Assembly (NCBI GenBank): GCA_029747015.1
Contig: JAKOGI010000357.1
Span: forward strand, 534,501-598,500
Length of the DNA: 64,000 nt
Direction: 5' to 3'
Source: Carnegiea gigantea
Lineage: Eukaryota; Streptophyta; Magnoliopsida; Caryophyllales; Cactaceae
Under the pieces are notes generated by a model, which was not told where the DNA came from, did not search any database, and was given only the letters and a program-made list of their open reading frames with translations. The first letter of the stretch is position 1, and every line of letters begins with the position of its first letter. Below, piece by piece: positions 22,006 to 33,671 of the stretch. The translations under genes were made by a program, and so were the position numbers.

Positions 22006-23363
22006 TGTTATTTCTGCAAGCATACAGTTTATCATCGTAATCTTTACGGATGTCGTCTTCACATATTGATTATGAAATTAAATCACTAATGAGGAATTGG
22101 TATTCTAACATTAACGGAACAAATAATAAAACCAAGTTATAATTACCAAAGCATGAACCAAACCCAAGCAAATTGAAAAGCGCAGGACAACGGATCAGGG
22201 CAATGGAACGAATGTGGACTGAATTTTGAACTAAATTGTGCAATTCTTCAACCAAGACCAGAAACCTTACTCAAGAATCCAAATCACAAGCTTTATTACA
22301 TAAATTTGAGAGTTTAGAAACTAACTCTAACACTGGGAACTAGAATGAAAAAAGACGGATAAACAAACATGAAAATTTAACCTAATCTACTCTTCACCTC
22401 CTCCAATCAACCTTGCTTCTCCTTATATCCAGATTTGAGTCCTTGTCCTTCTATTGATCTCCAATTATGGTCTTGTGACCCCCATTTAATTGCTTGTCTT
22501 TAATGCGCAAATTGATGAGAAGATAGACGATGATGCTAGCGATCAATGGGTAATGGTTATTATCAATTGATAAAGGGGATTATGAAATGAGATCAGAGGA
22601 GTGAAGGATGAGGGAGAATGAGAAGATGGAGGCTGGGTTTATGGCAGAATGGTGAAGATAAACCAGCAGAGGATATCGGGTTTTAGTTTCTGGGGACGCG
22701 AGGAAAGAGAAGTGGAAATAAGGGGGAAGAAGGGGGTTTGTCTCACGTGCATGTTGAGTGGGAAATAAATGAAAGGGGGAAGGAAGTAAACTAGGTTCGG
22801 ATAGCAATTAGCCTGGCCCATATCATGAAAGAAAGATAGAAAAGTGAGAGGGAAAGAAAGGCTGCCTGGTTACTAGCGAGAAAATGGGCAACGGAGAGAA
22901 TAATGCAGAAGAGGCCCGTGTGGGAGAAAGGGGGAAACTCAAATGGGTTGCAGAGAAGGGAACCGAGCAGACCCACGAAGGAGGGGAAGAAAGCTGGGGT
23001 TATGGGCTCAAGTTTTAGGGGCATAGAGAAGGCCAAAAATGTTGCCCCACGGCAAAGAGGAGGGGTGAAGGAAAAAGAAGAAGGCTAGGTGCAGATTGAG
23101 CTAGCCGTTTGGGCCGCGAGCTTCACCTAGGTAGACTGGGCCTGTTAGAGGTTCTTCTCTTGCTTTTCTTGGATCCAATTGTTTTTACTTCAACTTTCTT
23201 TTCTTTATTTTTAAATAAATTTATTCATTCTCTAAATTTTCGAGATTCTTATGAAATAAACAAACATATATTAAGATCCTAATTAAATCCTAATTAAATC
23301 ATTTGTTTTAAGCAAATATTTGATAATAGAAGAGCACAAAATGACATAAGTTTATGTTGAACA
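22006..23363 (-). repeat. Complete B-family LTR shared by B1 and B2
   Basis: In sense (minus) orientation it starts TGTTCAACATAAAC at 23363 and ends AAATAACA at 22006. The left side carries B1's primer site and the right side carries B2's polypurine tract (ATATCCCCACACC on the plus strand, 23365-23377). One LTR thus serves as 5' LTR of B1 and 3' LTR of B2. A TATA-like GGATATAAGG is on the minus strand near 22420-22431. About 1.36 kb long. Confidence 0.7.
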
Positions 23364-23621
23364 AATATCCCCACACCTAAACTTTGCTCGTCCTCGAGTT
23401 ACATGAAACTAAAAATCTAGAAAAAAGAAAATAAAATCCTAACTTGCTTCCATAGGAATTATAGTTGCATTTAGCGTATGCAACAAGTTATTTAAACTCC
23501 TAGGTTACCCCCAGTGAACGATTAAGGCCTTGTGAGGGTTTGAAGAAAATATATCCACAAAATCTAAAAGAAAAAGAAAGCAGAAAATCTTTTTTTTTTT
23601 TTGTTTTTTTAAAAACTCGCA

Positions 23622-23944
23622 CATATAACACTAGACAAAAATACACACATATTTGAATCAGCCATATCACTGAAGTAACATAAACATTAGATCACATATA
23701 GATACAATGTACACAGTAAGAAATTCTCAGTCCCCACTGGGGACATTTATACATAGTCTTTCACCCCCTTTCAAAAAATACATATATAACACTAGACAAA
23801 AATACACACATATTTGAATCAACCATATCACTCAAGTAACATAAGCATTAGATCATATATAGGCACAATGTACGCAGCAAGAAACTCTCAGTCCCCACTG
23901 GGGACATTTATACATAGTCTTTCACCCCCTTTCAAAAAATATGT
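23622..23944. repeat. 161-bp tandem duplication in B2
   Basis: CTAGACAAAAATACACACAT recurs at 23631 and 23792, and the units stay similar through TCAGTCCCCACTGGGGACAT and TTTCACCCCCTTTCAAAAAAT. Each unit contains a small dyad, TCCCCACTGGGGA. B1 has a single diverged copy near 945-1100. Confidence 0.75.
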
Positions 23945-25057
23945 ACAAGCCCAACTGGTAGAACCTCATTTTCAGGACATGTAGAATACTCCTGCTCATG
24001 TGTTTAAGATTCTATAAGGTTCACTCACTTCATCTTTCAATCAAACAAACTACCATAGGCTTGCTAAGGTTCTCAATTCTCCACCACTCAAATGCACAAT
24101 TAAATATGATGATCAAAAGGCCTTTTCAAGGGTGTAATGTGGTTGAGGGTTAGGAGAGGAGAAATCAATTCGAAAAATGGGGAGCTAAAAGCCAAATAAC
24201 TTAAGAGCAATCAATACATCCAACAACTATAACAATCACTCTTTCAAAACAAAATAAGAACACACACCACCAAAAGAAACCATTGGAAATGAATCTATAC
24301 AATGACACTGCGCTCATGCCAAACACTCTTATTCAGAGAGTTTTTTTTTCCCCCTCTTTTTCTTTCTCTGAGATTTTTTCAACTTTTTTTTTCGAACTTT
24401 CTTCTCATTTTTTTCTGTTGTTTCCTTTGCTTTTCTCTTTTTTACTTTTTAAATAAAATGAACAAGTAACATGTACGAAAATAACACAACTCAATGTCCA
24501 AATGGTTGTAATAATGCATCCCCTCATATAACCACGATCAACCACCATTTACATAAAATACCCAAAAGCCACCCACCAAATATTGAAGTGTTCCTTCCTT
24601 AGTCTTACCTAAGGCATAGGAAATGTCTTTAGCCCAAGGGCTAAAATGAAAGGTTCATAACAAAATGATCAAGGCCCAAAGGGCTAGCAAAGGATAAAAT
24701 ATCAAAAGTAGGGTGACAATTTGGCTTATGCAGCTCAAATAACAAATGAATACCTTTATCATATTATCCTAATGCATACACTAAATGTGTTTTTGAAAAG
24801 AATCAAAGCAAGTTCTGGAGATGTAATCATGGAAGACATACACATGAAAAAAAATTATGACACTAAAAATGGTGAATTAGTCTTTAGGGCACAACATCTC
24901 ATAGGTTAATCTACCAAAGTCAAGCTTGCTACAAAAATGTCGGGGCTTAGGGCTGTATACAAACATCACACTTAGGACTAAGTACTATCATGTGCCCCAC
25001 GTCTCTATGCATCCTATTACTAAGGTATACGAGAACATGTTTAATGAGGATGACACA

Positions 25058-26202
25058 TTTTATGACATAAAAGTGCATGAGTTAACATGGTGATGACATT
25101 TCTCATGTTATCATTAGTCATTTAATTTTTAAATAAAAATATAATTTATGGCAACTAATAAATCATCTTAGCCATATTATTAATAATTTTCACATTTATC
25201 CATCAATGCAACATATTAAATCATGCAATTATGTTGTTCTAATCACGTTGTCCATAGAATAGGAAATACTTTACTAGAATGCATTATTTAACAATTCAAT
25301 TAACTCAATTTATTAGAAGCAGTTATATATGATTTTATAGTGCAATTCATTCTTTTGGATCTTATTAATTGAAAACAATCTTAATTCTATTTGAGGTCAG
25401 AAAATTACAATGAATACTGAATCCGGGAGGGGAAAAAGTTTTGCAACATACTTTAAGTAGTGACAAACACTATTTTTTATATTAACAAGCTATCATTAAA
25501 AAAATAGATAATATATATCATTGTGCCGAGGCATTCATTTAATTAATTATAGAAAAAATCGTCATAGTCATTTTATTTTATTTTTTTTTGTAAGAAATGT
25601 ACGTAAAAATTTTGATGGGTCATTGTGTTGTCCTAACCACATTTTAAAAATGATAAATTTCATACATATGCATGTTTTCCCTATATAATTAAAAATAATG
25701 TAAAATGTTACCATTAAAAAAATGAATTATTTGCTATGGGGATGAAAAGTGTTGTATTTTCATAAGTTCTCTTGTTTGTAATTAAGTTAATTGAAAATTG
25801 AAGGGTTATTAATTAGTATGTTGATTTTTAATGTAGTATAGTGTATTGAAAGGTCATTAACAATATTTAATTGGAATGCAAAAATCAAATCATCCTTGTA
25901 GTAATTTTTTTGAATTAAAAAAAGAGAAGGTCTTTTTATTTTTTTAAAAATGGAAACAATATTTATGTAGTTCTTTCATAAATTTTTTACTGATTAGTAT
26001 TTCTAACTAAGTAATGGAACCGAATTTTTTTCCTCTTCGTTTTTTTAAGCCATCATATTCCACTCTTTTAGTTACATTTTTTCAATTTTTAAAGAGGACT
26101 AAATGGCTCCAATTAAACAAAGTTTTTTGCTTGTTTATATTTTTGATAAATTTTTAAAACGTAAGTAACTCATGATTGTGCGAAGCATGGGATCTACCCT
26201 AA
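25058..26202. mobile_element. Helitron-like insertion in B2
   Basis: B1 at 2190-2220 and B2 are collinear on both sides. Removing exactly 25058-26202 leaves CACA/TATATTCCCCAAGAC, the same 19-base length as B1's CACACAGACTACACAAGAC, with no target-site duplication and insertion between A and T. The right end is CTAA (26199-26202, fits CTRR) preceded by a hairpin CTCATG...CATGGG (26169-26191). The left end starts TTTTATGACATAAAA, itself a hairpin, rather than the usual TC. About 1.1 kb, AT-rich, non-coding, so a non-autonomous element if real. Confidence 0.5.
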
Positions 26203-26599
26203 TATATTCCCCAAGACAAAACAAAAATTGTTTGAATTTTTAAAATTATTCATTTTTTCCTTTCCGTTTTTTTAAAACATAGTTTCCCCACCTCATAGCT
26301 AAATCACGCAATGTCCTCATTGGGAGTGAAAGGAAACCTAAAAACTAAAAATAAAAACCAATGTACAAAAAACAAATATGAATCAAAAAGGAACAAACCT
26401 GACAAGACTCTAAAACTCAAAAAGAAAACAATAAAAATAAAACAATAATACATATGAAAGAAAACAAACAAAAAGAGGAATAGAGAGGAATGAGTATACC
26501 AGGTTAGATGTTGAATTACACCTAAGTTATAGCATCCTAAAATCAATTCAGATAGAGGCTTATGGAGCAGCAGCCCTCTAATTCAAGCTACAAATTGCT

Positions 26600-27960
26600 A
26601 CTCAAATCAAAATCCATTAGCGCTAGCATCTTATCAAACATGATAGAATAACCTTCAGTCACTTGAAAAGAGTAAAAAGTAGAGACTTGGAGCGAGAAAG
26701 AGTGCACCCACTATGTCAATGCAGCATTGTTGAGTGCTCGCTTCAACTTGTCAAATTGTTGGGCCCAAATATCAAACAGCAAGATATACTCAAACTTAGC
26801 TAGCAAGTGTGTCATCGACCTAGACATTTTCTCATCATGAATGAATTGACTAGGCAAAATAGTGGGTCCTAAATCCACAAGTCTTTTAATATCAAAATGC
26901 CCAAGAGTCTGGTCGAAATCAAAATTCTCAGTGACAATGGCCTCAGACTCGACAAATTCAAACTTATAAGATTCATAAACGAGGTCAATTATTATAGGAT
27001 TAAAAGAACAGAATTCATATTTAGCACAGATGTCCACATCCAAACCCTCATTGATATCAAACCTACATGAAAAAGATTCATATTCCGTAGAGAAGATATC
27101 ATCATCATATTCCAAACTAGTGGGCTCAACTTTCTCCTCACATGATTGCTGTAAACAAATATCCTTTGATTCATCTATATCATGATGCTCAACCTCAGTT
27201 ATGATGGTCAAATCTAAGTCATTAGCATTCTTAAGGTCTTCACCTACCTCAAACTCAAAAGATTAGGTAAAAGGGGCAGGTCAGATGGGAAAAACTAGGA
27301 CATCCTTAGTGATGTCTTTAGGTGAGATAGGTTCAAGTGCAAGGTGAGGTAATAAAGACATATGAAGCTAATCCTCTCGTTCCAGGCTAGGAAAATGAAT
27401 AACATCATGCAAATTAGAACTAGATTAATAAGGGGGCTCAAAATCATCATAATGACTAACTACAAGTTTAGGAGTTCCTAAACTAGAGTTAGGTTCATGC
27501 AAATTATAATCCTCCTTAATATGATTAACACGGCAAGAATATTCAACAATTCTCTCTTTCATAGTCTCTACCATTTTATCAGTCATTTCATTTATTGTCT
27601 TTTCAACTCTTACACATGTGGCATCAGCATCATCACGATAGGGGCAGTTATAAGTATTATGATCTAAAGAATCACAATAATCAAGCAAAATACGACGCAC
27701 ATAAGAGTAAGATTGATGGTTATAAGAGTCTATAAAGTTTACCAAGTGGTGAGGATTAATGTGAAAAATATACTTGCCATAAGTAGAGTATGCTAAGGTC
27801 CCCCTAGCTTGATCAAACTCATAAGTATCCCAAGCTAATTTTTTAAAGAAATCTCATACCTCATCTTTGGTTCTAGACAATAATCTTAGTAAACCTCTAG
27901 AGCACAAGGACTTAACATAACCTCTAGATTCAACATTCAAATCCATAACGATGACCTCAT
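26600..27960 (-). pseudogene. Element B2 gag-like ORF
   Basis: Two minus-strand frames. 27425-27745 has D-Y-C-D-S-L-D-H-N-T-Y-N-C, a CCHC-type knuckle missing its first Cys, flanked by RVEKTINEMTDKMVETMKER, a likely coiled coil. 26711-27211 begins MTIITEVEHHDIDESKD and ends with FDKLKRALNNAALT; it is acidic and has no enzyme motif. The sense start is probably MDLNVESRGYVKS near 27946, with a stop near 27866. The protein resembles gag-like proteins of plant pol-less Gypsy relatives. It may bind its own RNA; function is inferred from the knuckle only. Confidence 0.5.
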
Positions 27961-27969
27961 AAATTTCCT

Positions 27970-29023
27970 ATTTTTCAAAATGTGGATTACATTAAGCCTC
28001 GATAAACAGCTTTAGAAAGGTTTATGCTCAAATTCTAGAAAATGAAAAACTGACATCCTTGAAACTCTTTTTTTAATTTTAAGAATTTTCCACTTTTTTA
28101 GGATTTTCATATTTTAAAATTCTTTTTAGCTTGTTTGTAAAGGAAGGAAAAAAAAAAAAAAACTTTAAGACCCTAATTATAAGCTGATGAAGATGAGTGA
28201 AACAAAAACAAGACACTTGAACAATTAAGCTAACAAAACAAAAAAAACTAACAAAAATAAAACTATATTACCAAAAGAAGAGAAAGACCAAAAGGATTTG
28301 AACACCTAGAAGTAAGCCTAACACAAATGATCAGACAGAAGCACAAACACAAAGTACGAGCATCATTTTCTTTTTCAAATTTTTTTTAACTCACAGCAGT
28401 AGAAAATATCAAAACCTAAAACAAAACAAAAACTAAAAATAAAATCAAACAGATAATCATACTCCAAATTGAGAACAATTTACACATGTAAATTCAACAT
28501 GATTGTAGAGAACATGGATACATTTTTTTTTTCAATTTTTTTCCACCCTAGAATAGTGGGGGAAAAAAAAAGAAAAATAGAAAATTATTTCTAGAAATTG
28601 CTAAAAATTCAAAAAAATGCCTAACAACTTCATAAAAATTTTCCCAGACTCAAAAAATCCCTAACAAGCCATTTAAAAAATTATAACAGCAAAATAAGAA
28701 TCAGAATAACACTGAGCTATACAATCAAAATCTAAAAATCCACAAAAACCTACACTGTTCACAACCCCAAAACTATTAGTTCTAATTGTTTCAGCAGGTA
28801 ATAATCACAAAAAACCAAAATGAAAGTAACTAAAATAAAAATCATAATATAAACACTAAAAAAAAAAAAATAGAAAAACAAAACAAATCTAAATTAAAGT
28901 AAAACAACTAAAACTAAATAAACACACAGCAAAATTCAAAATTCAAAAACCAAAAGAAAGAAAATAAATGAAAACAACTCAAACAACTAAACTACGACCC
29001 GATTCGCAATCTAATTTCACAAC
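27970..29023 (-). other. Element B2 leader
   Basis: Very AT-rich region with poly-A/T runs (for example 28148-28161 and 28859-28870), parallel to 20870-21980 of B1. No frame of note. It lies between primer site and gag-like ORF in sense orientation, so it is an unusually long (about 1 kb) leader. Confidence 0.5.
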
Positions 29024-29052
29024 ACCCAACAATAGTAATGGCATCAAAAACT

Positions 29053-29914
29053 TCTTGTTCTTTCTGTAAGTGCACAGTTTGTCATTGTAATAATTATGGA
29101 TGTCATCCTCAGAGATAGATTATGAAATTAAATCAGGGCATTCTAACATTAATGAAACACCAAGTTACAATTATCTAAGTGGCAAAGCGTGAAATGAAAC
29201 CCAAGCAAATTGAAAAGAGCAGGACAAAGGATCCAGGCAGTGGAATAATTGTCGACTGTATTTTGAACTAAATTGTGTAATTCTTCAACCAAAACTAGAG
29301 ACCTTACTCAAGAATCAAAATCACTATCTTTATTACATCAATTTGAGAGTTTAGATACTAAATCTAAAACTGGAAACAAGAATTCAAACATGAAAGTTTA
29401 ACATTATCTACTCTCCACCTCTTCCAATCAATCTTGCTTCTCTATATATCAAGATCTATGTCCTTGCCCTTTCGTTCATATCCAATTATGATCTTGTAAC
29501 CCCCTTTTAATTACTTGTCTTTTATGCCTAAACCGATGAGAAGATGGATGGCGATGCTAGGATTAAAGGGTAACGGTTATTAACAATTGATGAAGGTGAT
29601 TATGAAATTAGATAAGAGGTGTAAGACAAGAGAGAAAGAGAATATGGAGGCTGGGGTTATGGCAGAATGGCGAAGATGAAGCAGCAATGGCAATCGGGTT
29701 TCTAGGCATGCGAAGAAAGAGATGAGGAAATAAAGGGGAAGAAGGGTGTTTGTATCATGTGCATCTCGCGTGGGAAATAAATGAAAGGGGGAATGGAAGT
29801 AACTAGGTTCGGATAGCAGTTGGACCGATCCTCATCATGAAAGAAAGACAGAAAAGAGAGAAGGAAAGGAAGGCTGACTGGGTACTGGCGAGAAAATGGG
29901 CCATGGGGAAACAA
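29053..29914 (-). repeat. Element B2 5' LTR, truncated
   Basis: Aligns with 22006-22909 (AAACTTTATTACATCAATTTGAGAG-like stretch, GAAGAAGGGTGTTTG, GCGAGAAAATGGGCC). It stops at about 29914 after ACAAAGCAG; the remaining ~450 bases, the sense start of the LTR, are absent and replaced by the repeat array. Loss of U3 would silence this promoter. Confidence 0.65.
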
Positions 29915-30749
29915 AGCAGTTCTACAATCGGATTTCAGCTCACTATAAATATTGTATAACTCACTAGAATATGCTACTTTACACCTAATTTCGTTCACTA
30001 AAAATAATGTATAGTTCACTAAAATATTTTAGTATTATTGAGTCAATATATACTTTTAGTGAGCAGACAGTCCGAAACTAATGTATCTTATGCACCCATA
30101 TTTCGCTTAGTAAATATATAATATAGCTTAATAAAGTGTGCGCTATTGTACTAAAAAAATGTTGTTGTGCATCTGAATCTCACTAAATTATATTCTCGTT
30201 AGCTATAGTATTATTATTATTTTTTTTTAGCGAGCTATGATATTTATTTAATGAGTTATAATAGGTCTTTAGTGAGTTATGAAATATATTTAGTAATCAA
30301 TATGATTTAGTGAGCAGTACTAATTATTCATAATAAAAAAGTGAGCAAGCATATAATACGTAATTTTAGTAAGTACATACACTTTGTTGTTCATATTTTC
30401 ACATGCAATTTCTTATTGAAATGCACTGTAACTTTTGGTGAGCTATAATATATGTTCAGTGAGTAATACTTTATATTTAGCTTATAATGTGCTATGATAT
30501 TTTTTTTGGTTAACTAAAATATAAGATTTTTTAAATGCATAAAAATGACATACTTCAAAAGTTTCAGTCACTTGTACTATTCCTTTTAGTGAGCTATGAT
30601 ATTTATTTAGTGAGTTGTGATGAATATTTAGTGAGTTATAAAATATATTAGGTTATTAATATGATTTACTAAGCAATACTAACTATGCCTAATTAAAATA
30701 AGTGAGTAAATAATATAATACACAATTACACATTTTTCTTGTATTTTAA

Positions 30750-31076
30750 GGGCATGTTCTTTTCATTGGTCTTTTCCAATTTGCCAACTTCAATTTACTT
30801 CAACCCACTTTAATCAATTTTAACCCATTTCAATAACAAATACCAACTTCAACCCACCTCAATGTACTTCAACCTACTTCAACCCACTTCAACCAATTTC
30901 AACCGACCTCTTTCAAAATTTTATTCTGACTATTTTAACTAACTTCAAAAAATATACCAACTTTAACCCACTTCAACCTATTTCAATAAAAAATATCACC
31001 TTCAACCCACTTTAAACCACCTCAACCAACTTCACCCTTTTGCCAACGCCAATTTATGAAAAAAAAGAACTAGACC
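30750..31076. mobile_element. Tourist/Harbinger-like MITE
   Basis: 327 bp flanked by TAA on both sides (30747-30749, 31077-31079). Ends are GGGCATGTTCTTTT and, on the other strand, GGTCTAGTTCTTTT, an imperfect inverted repeat of the Tourist pattern with a 3-bp TWA duplication. The interior is a degenerate array of ACTTCAACCC-like 10-11-mers (30785-31045). No coding capacity; it would rely on a Harbinger transposase elsewhere. It interrupts a unit of the ~356-bp array. Confidence 0.65.
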
Positions 31077-31232
31077 TAAGATATGACATTCTCTTAGTGA
31101 GCTATACTATGACTTTTGGTGAACTATGGTATATGTTTAGTGTGTTATACTTTATATTCATTTTTTGATATGGAATGATATATGTTTTGAATAACTCAAT
31201 TATAAGATTCTTTAAATGTACAAGAACGATAT

Positions 31233-31393
31233 GAATACAAGTTGATTCAAGTAGTTTGGTACTTATTTTCCTTAAGTAAGGTCTTAGGTTCGAGTCTTGT
31301 GAATGGATAAAATCTGTAATGGCAGAGCTCTCCCCTTATTGGGGCCAACAATAGCTCGACTCCAGTAAAACGGAGGATTCAAAATTTTTAAAA
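31233..31393 (+). mobile_element. tRNA-derived SINE
   Basis: Flanked by imperfect 19-bp direct repeats AAATGTACAAGAACGATAT (31214-31232) and AAATGCACAAGAATGACAT (31394-31412). The body has a pol III A-box-like TGATTCAAGTAGTTTGG (31243-31259) and a B box GGTTCGAGTCT (31287-31297) 28 bases later, and ends in an A/T-rich tail. About 160 bp. It also splits a unit of the repeat array, whose flanking copies lack it. The family is not identified. Confidence 0.65.
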
Positions 31394-31800
31394 AAATGCA
31401 CAAGAATGACATATTTGAAAAGTTTCAATGACTTGTACTTTTTTGTTTCTTTTAGTGAGATATGATGTTTATTTAGTAAGATATAATGGATATTTAGTGA
31501 GTTATAAATTGTATTCGTGATGAATATGATTCAATGAGCAATATTAACTATTGCTAATCAAAATGAGCAAATAGACAATACAAGACACAATTATACATTC
31601 TTTTGTTCATATTTTGAGATATGACATTTTTTGACTAATATATATTACATAGATCGCTAACATCTGCTCACTGATATATACTATCACTCAGTAAATATAT
31701 ACCACTGCTCGCTAAATGTATATCACCACTCACTAAAACATTATACAATAGCTCTTTTAAAGAGATATAACATAGGTCAATAAAACTCTTGAAATAGAGC

Positions 31801-33580
31801 ACAATAAACTTGCCTATATCCTAATGATTTTAAATGATTCCGCTCGTCTCATTCACTTAAAATTCAAATTGGTGCTACGTGTAGCTAGTTTAGCTGTATA
31901 TTGTGTGAGAAATTACTATAAAATACAACTTTGTGCTCATCAAATAAATTTAACTATATCCTTGTCATTTAAAATCATTATGCTCATCTCATCTACTTGA
32001 AAGGTAGATGGCCATTTTAAATAAATGAAATTATGAAAAAAAATAAAATCAAGGAATTTTAATTATATTTTTAATTCCATTGAAATAAATGAAGTGATTG
32101 AAAAATTAAATGTAATCTTAATAAAATAAATTGTAAGTAAGAAAGCATTAACCTTTGTAAGATAGAATAAATTAATGAAAATCTAAGCAAATGATGTCTA
32201 AATAAAAGTAAGTTAGTTAGTTAGCCTTAATTTAGTTTTTAATGAGCCTAAACAATTTTTAAGGTGAAAATAAGTATAAATTAGAAAACATAATACAAGC
32301 CATGCTTTCCACGTGAGTTGAACCCCTAACCTTACCAATAAAAGTGCTATGTTCCCACTGTTGCGGCGCTAGATGACTTCTACTCCACTTGCACTACAAA
32401 TCATAATTCATCAATGCACTAGACGTACCTTGCATGTGTCTGCTCGATTGTACGGAATAATTTGCATCATGTATCGGTGTTCTGCTCAAGCTAGGTAAGA
32501 CTCAATAGCAACCACTACTATTAACTTACATTTTTCCATTTGCTTAGTTGACTACTATAACATCCATACCATGTTATAGTACCTAAGTTCATGTTGCTAA
32601 TTATTTCCTAGGTCTATTACTGTCGATCTTGTATCACTGCATCGTCTAGCTAATTGTGGCTGCCCACCTATTTGACCCACAATGAGTACCTTGTTTAGTT
32701 TTCTATTGTTTTAACAAAGATTGAAGCTCAAAACTAAGTTTCGCTACATTATGGTTTTTCTAGACTGGCAAAAATCCCACAAATGTTTTGAAAAACTCAT
32801 TAAAATAAGCTTTGTTGATCTTCGGTATTCATTGTATGGCCAGGGAAAAAGATTTAAGAAATGAATTTTTTTATTGTTTACTGTTTATAGTGTATATAAT
32901 GTGTACCATATTTGTTCAAGGGCCTTATAGTTATGGCCTGAAAAACACTAGTTATTAAAAGTGCAACACCTTAAGTATGGCTTGAAAGATTTTTGGTACG
33001 ACTACTACATCACTAAAGTGTGAATGAGAATAATGCATGCTTAAAAGGCTTACAATGACTTGTTGGATCATTCCTGGTAACGGTGACCTAGGAGGTGTTG
33101 GGGTGTTATTATAAGTACACACCCAGCCACCTCAATTGTGGTTGATCACCTCATAACACTGCATAGGATTACAGAGACTCCCTATCTCCTAAACCCTAAC
33201 TTCCTTACTTCTTGTTCTTGTAAAACACAAGCGATGATCGATATTCCTCACCCTACTTATTTTGGTATTCCAACTTCTGTCATGGAACCGACCACTCTGG
33301 GCCCCGTTTAGGGGGATAAATTCTATTCCGGCCCCCAAAATTTAGCGTAAATAATTTTCGGGACCTATAACTATAGAAACAATTTCATGGTCCATCCACC
33401 TTTGGTGCAAATAATTTCTGAAACCAAACTTGCCAAAAGTAGTTTTCTAAATTGCAAAAAGACCCCTCAGGTTTTTAAATTTTTATTTTAACCCTAATCC
33501 TTAATAAGTTACTTTCGAAAGTCTAAAATCTATGTATGTGTTATTTTTTTCATTAGTAGTATTTTTGATCATCTTTCATT
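31801..33580. other. AT-rich sequence without recognised genes
   Basis: No convincing frame. A possible minus-strand B-box word lies at 32313-32325 and a TATA-like TTATTATAAG at 33105-33114, followed by a pyrimidine-rich stretch. 33300-33580 leads into the pararetrovirus primer site and may be viral non-coding or flanking DNA. Confidence 0.4.
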
Positions 33581-33593
33581 TGATATCAGAGCC
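33581..33593 (+). promoter_or_regulatory. Pararetrovirus primer-binding site (left)
   Basis: TGATATCAGAGCC matches the tRNA-Met complement TGGTATCAGAGCC at 12 of 13 bases. In caulimovirids this marks the start of minus-strand DNA and by convention the start of the map. Confidence 0.7.
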
Positions 33594-33671
33594 ACGTGAC
33601 CAAAAATAATTAAGATTATTAAGCTAATTAAGGATTAATTAAGGATGAATTGAGTTAATTAACTATGATTA

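Larger units (their letters stand above)
23364..29046 (-). mobile_element. Element B2 internal region (non-autonomous LTR element)
   Basis: Minus-strand internal region parallel to B1, from polypurine tract (23364-23377) to primer site (about 29024-29046). It includes a 161-bp tandem duplication (about 23622-23944), the Helitron-like insert (25058-26202), the gag-like ORFs (26600-27960) and an AT-rich leader with poly-A runs. No pol domain is present. This copy shows the gag-like region uninterrupted and proves where A and C entered B1. Confidence 0.65.
29915..31800. repeat. Array of ~356-bp repeats built on TTTAGTGAG words
   Basis: Homologous anchors recur: GAGCTATGATATTTATTTA-type starts at 30232, 30591 and 31457; AAATGACATACTTCAAAAG (30543) and AATGACATATTTGAAAAG (31405). 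After removing the MITE and SINE the spacing is about 353-359 bases. Inside each unit the word TTTAGTGAG(C/T)TAT recurs several times; near the two outer edges it appears inverted (CTCACTA). Non-coding and very AT-rich. It could be a small satellite array or the repeat-rich flank of a DNA transposon. Confidence 0.6.

Noticed and set aside
22580..23088. Overlapping hydrophobic frames on both strands
   Set aside because: They fall inside the B-family LTR and have no domain; most likely chance openness.
29915..31800. CRISPR-like reading of the regularly recurring TTTAGTGAG words
   Set aside because: The words vary in sequence and spacing, have no unique spacers of constant size, and the DNA is clearly eukaryotic nuclear sequence.
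32313..32380. Minus-strand GGTTCAACTC word with a possible A box, suggesting a second SINE
   Set aside because: No flanking duplication or tail could be found and the A box fit is poor.
33095..33300. TATA-like TTATTATAAG and pyrimidine-rich stretch, possibly a second promoter or LTR
   Set aside because: No matching second copy, primer site or gene start was seen.
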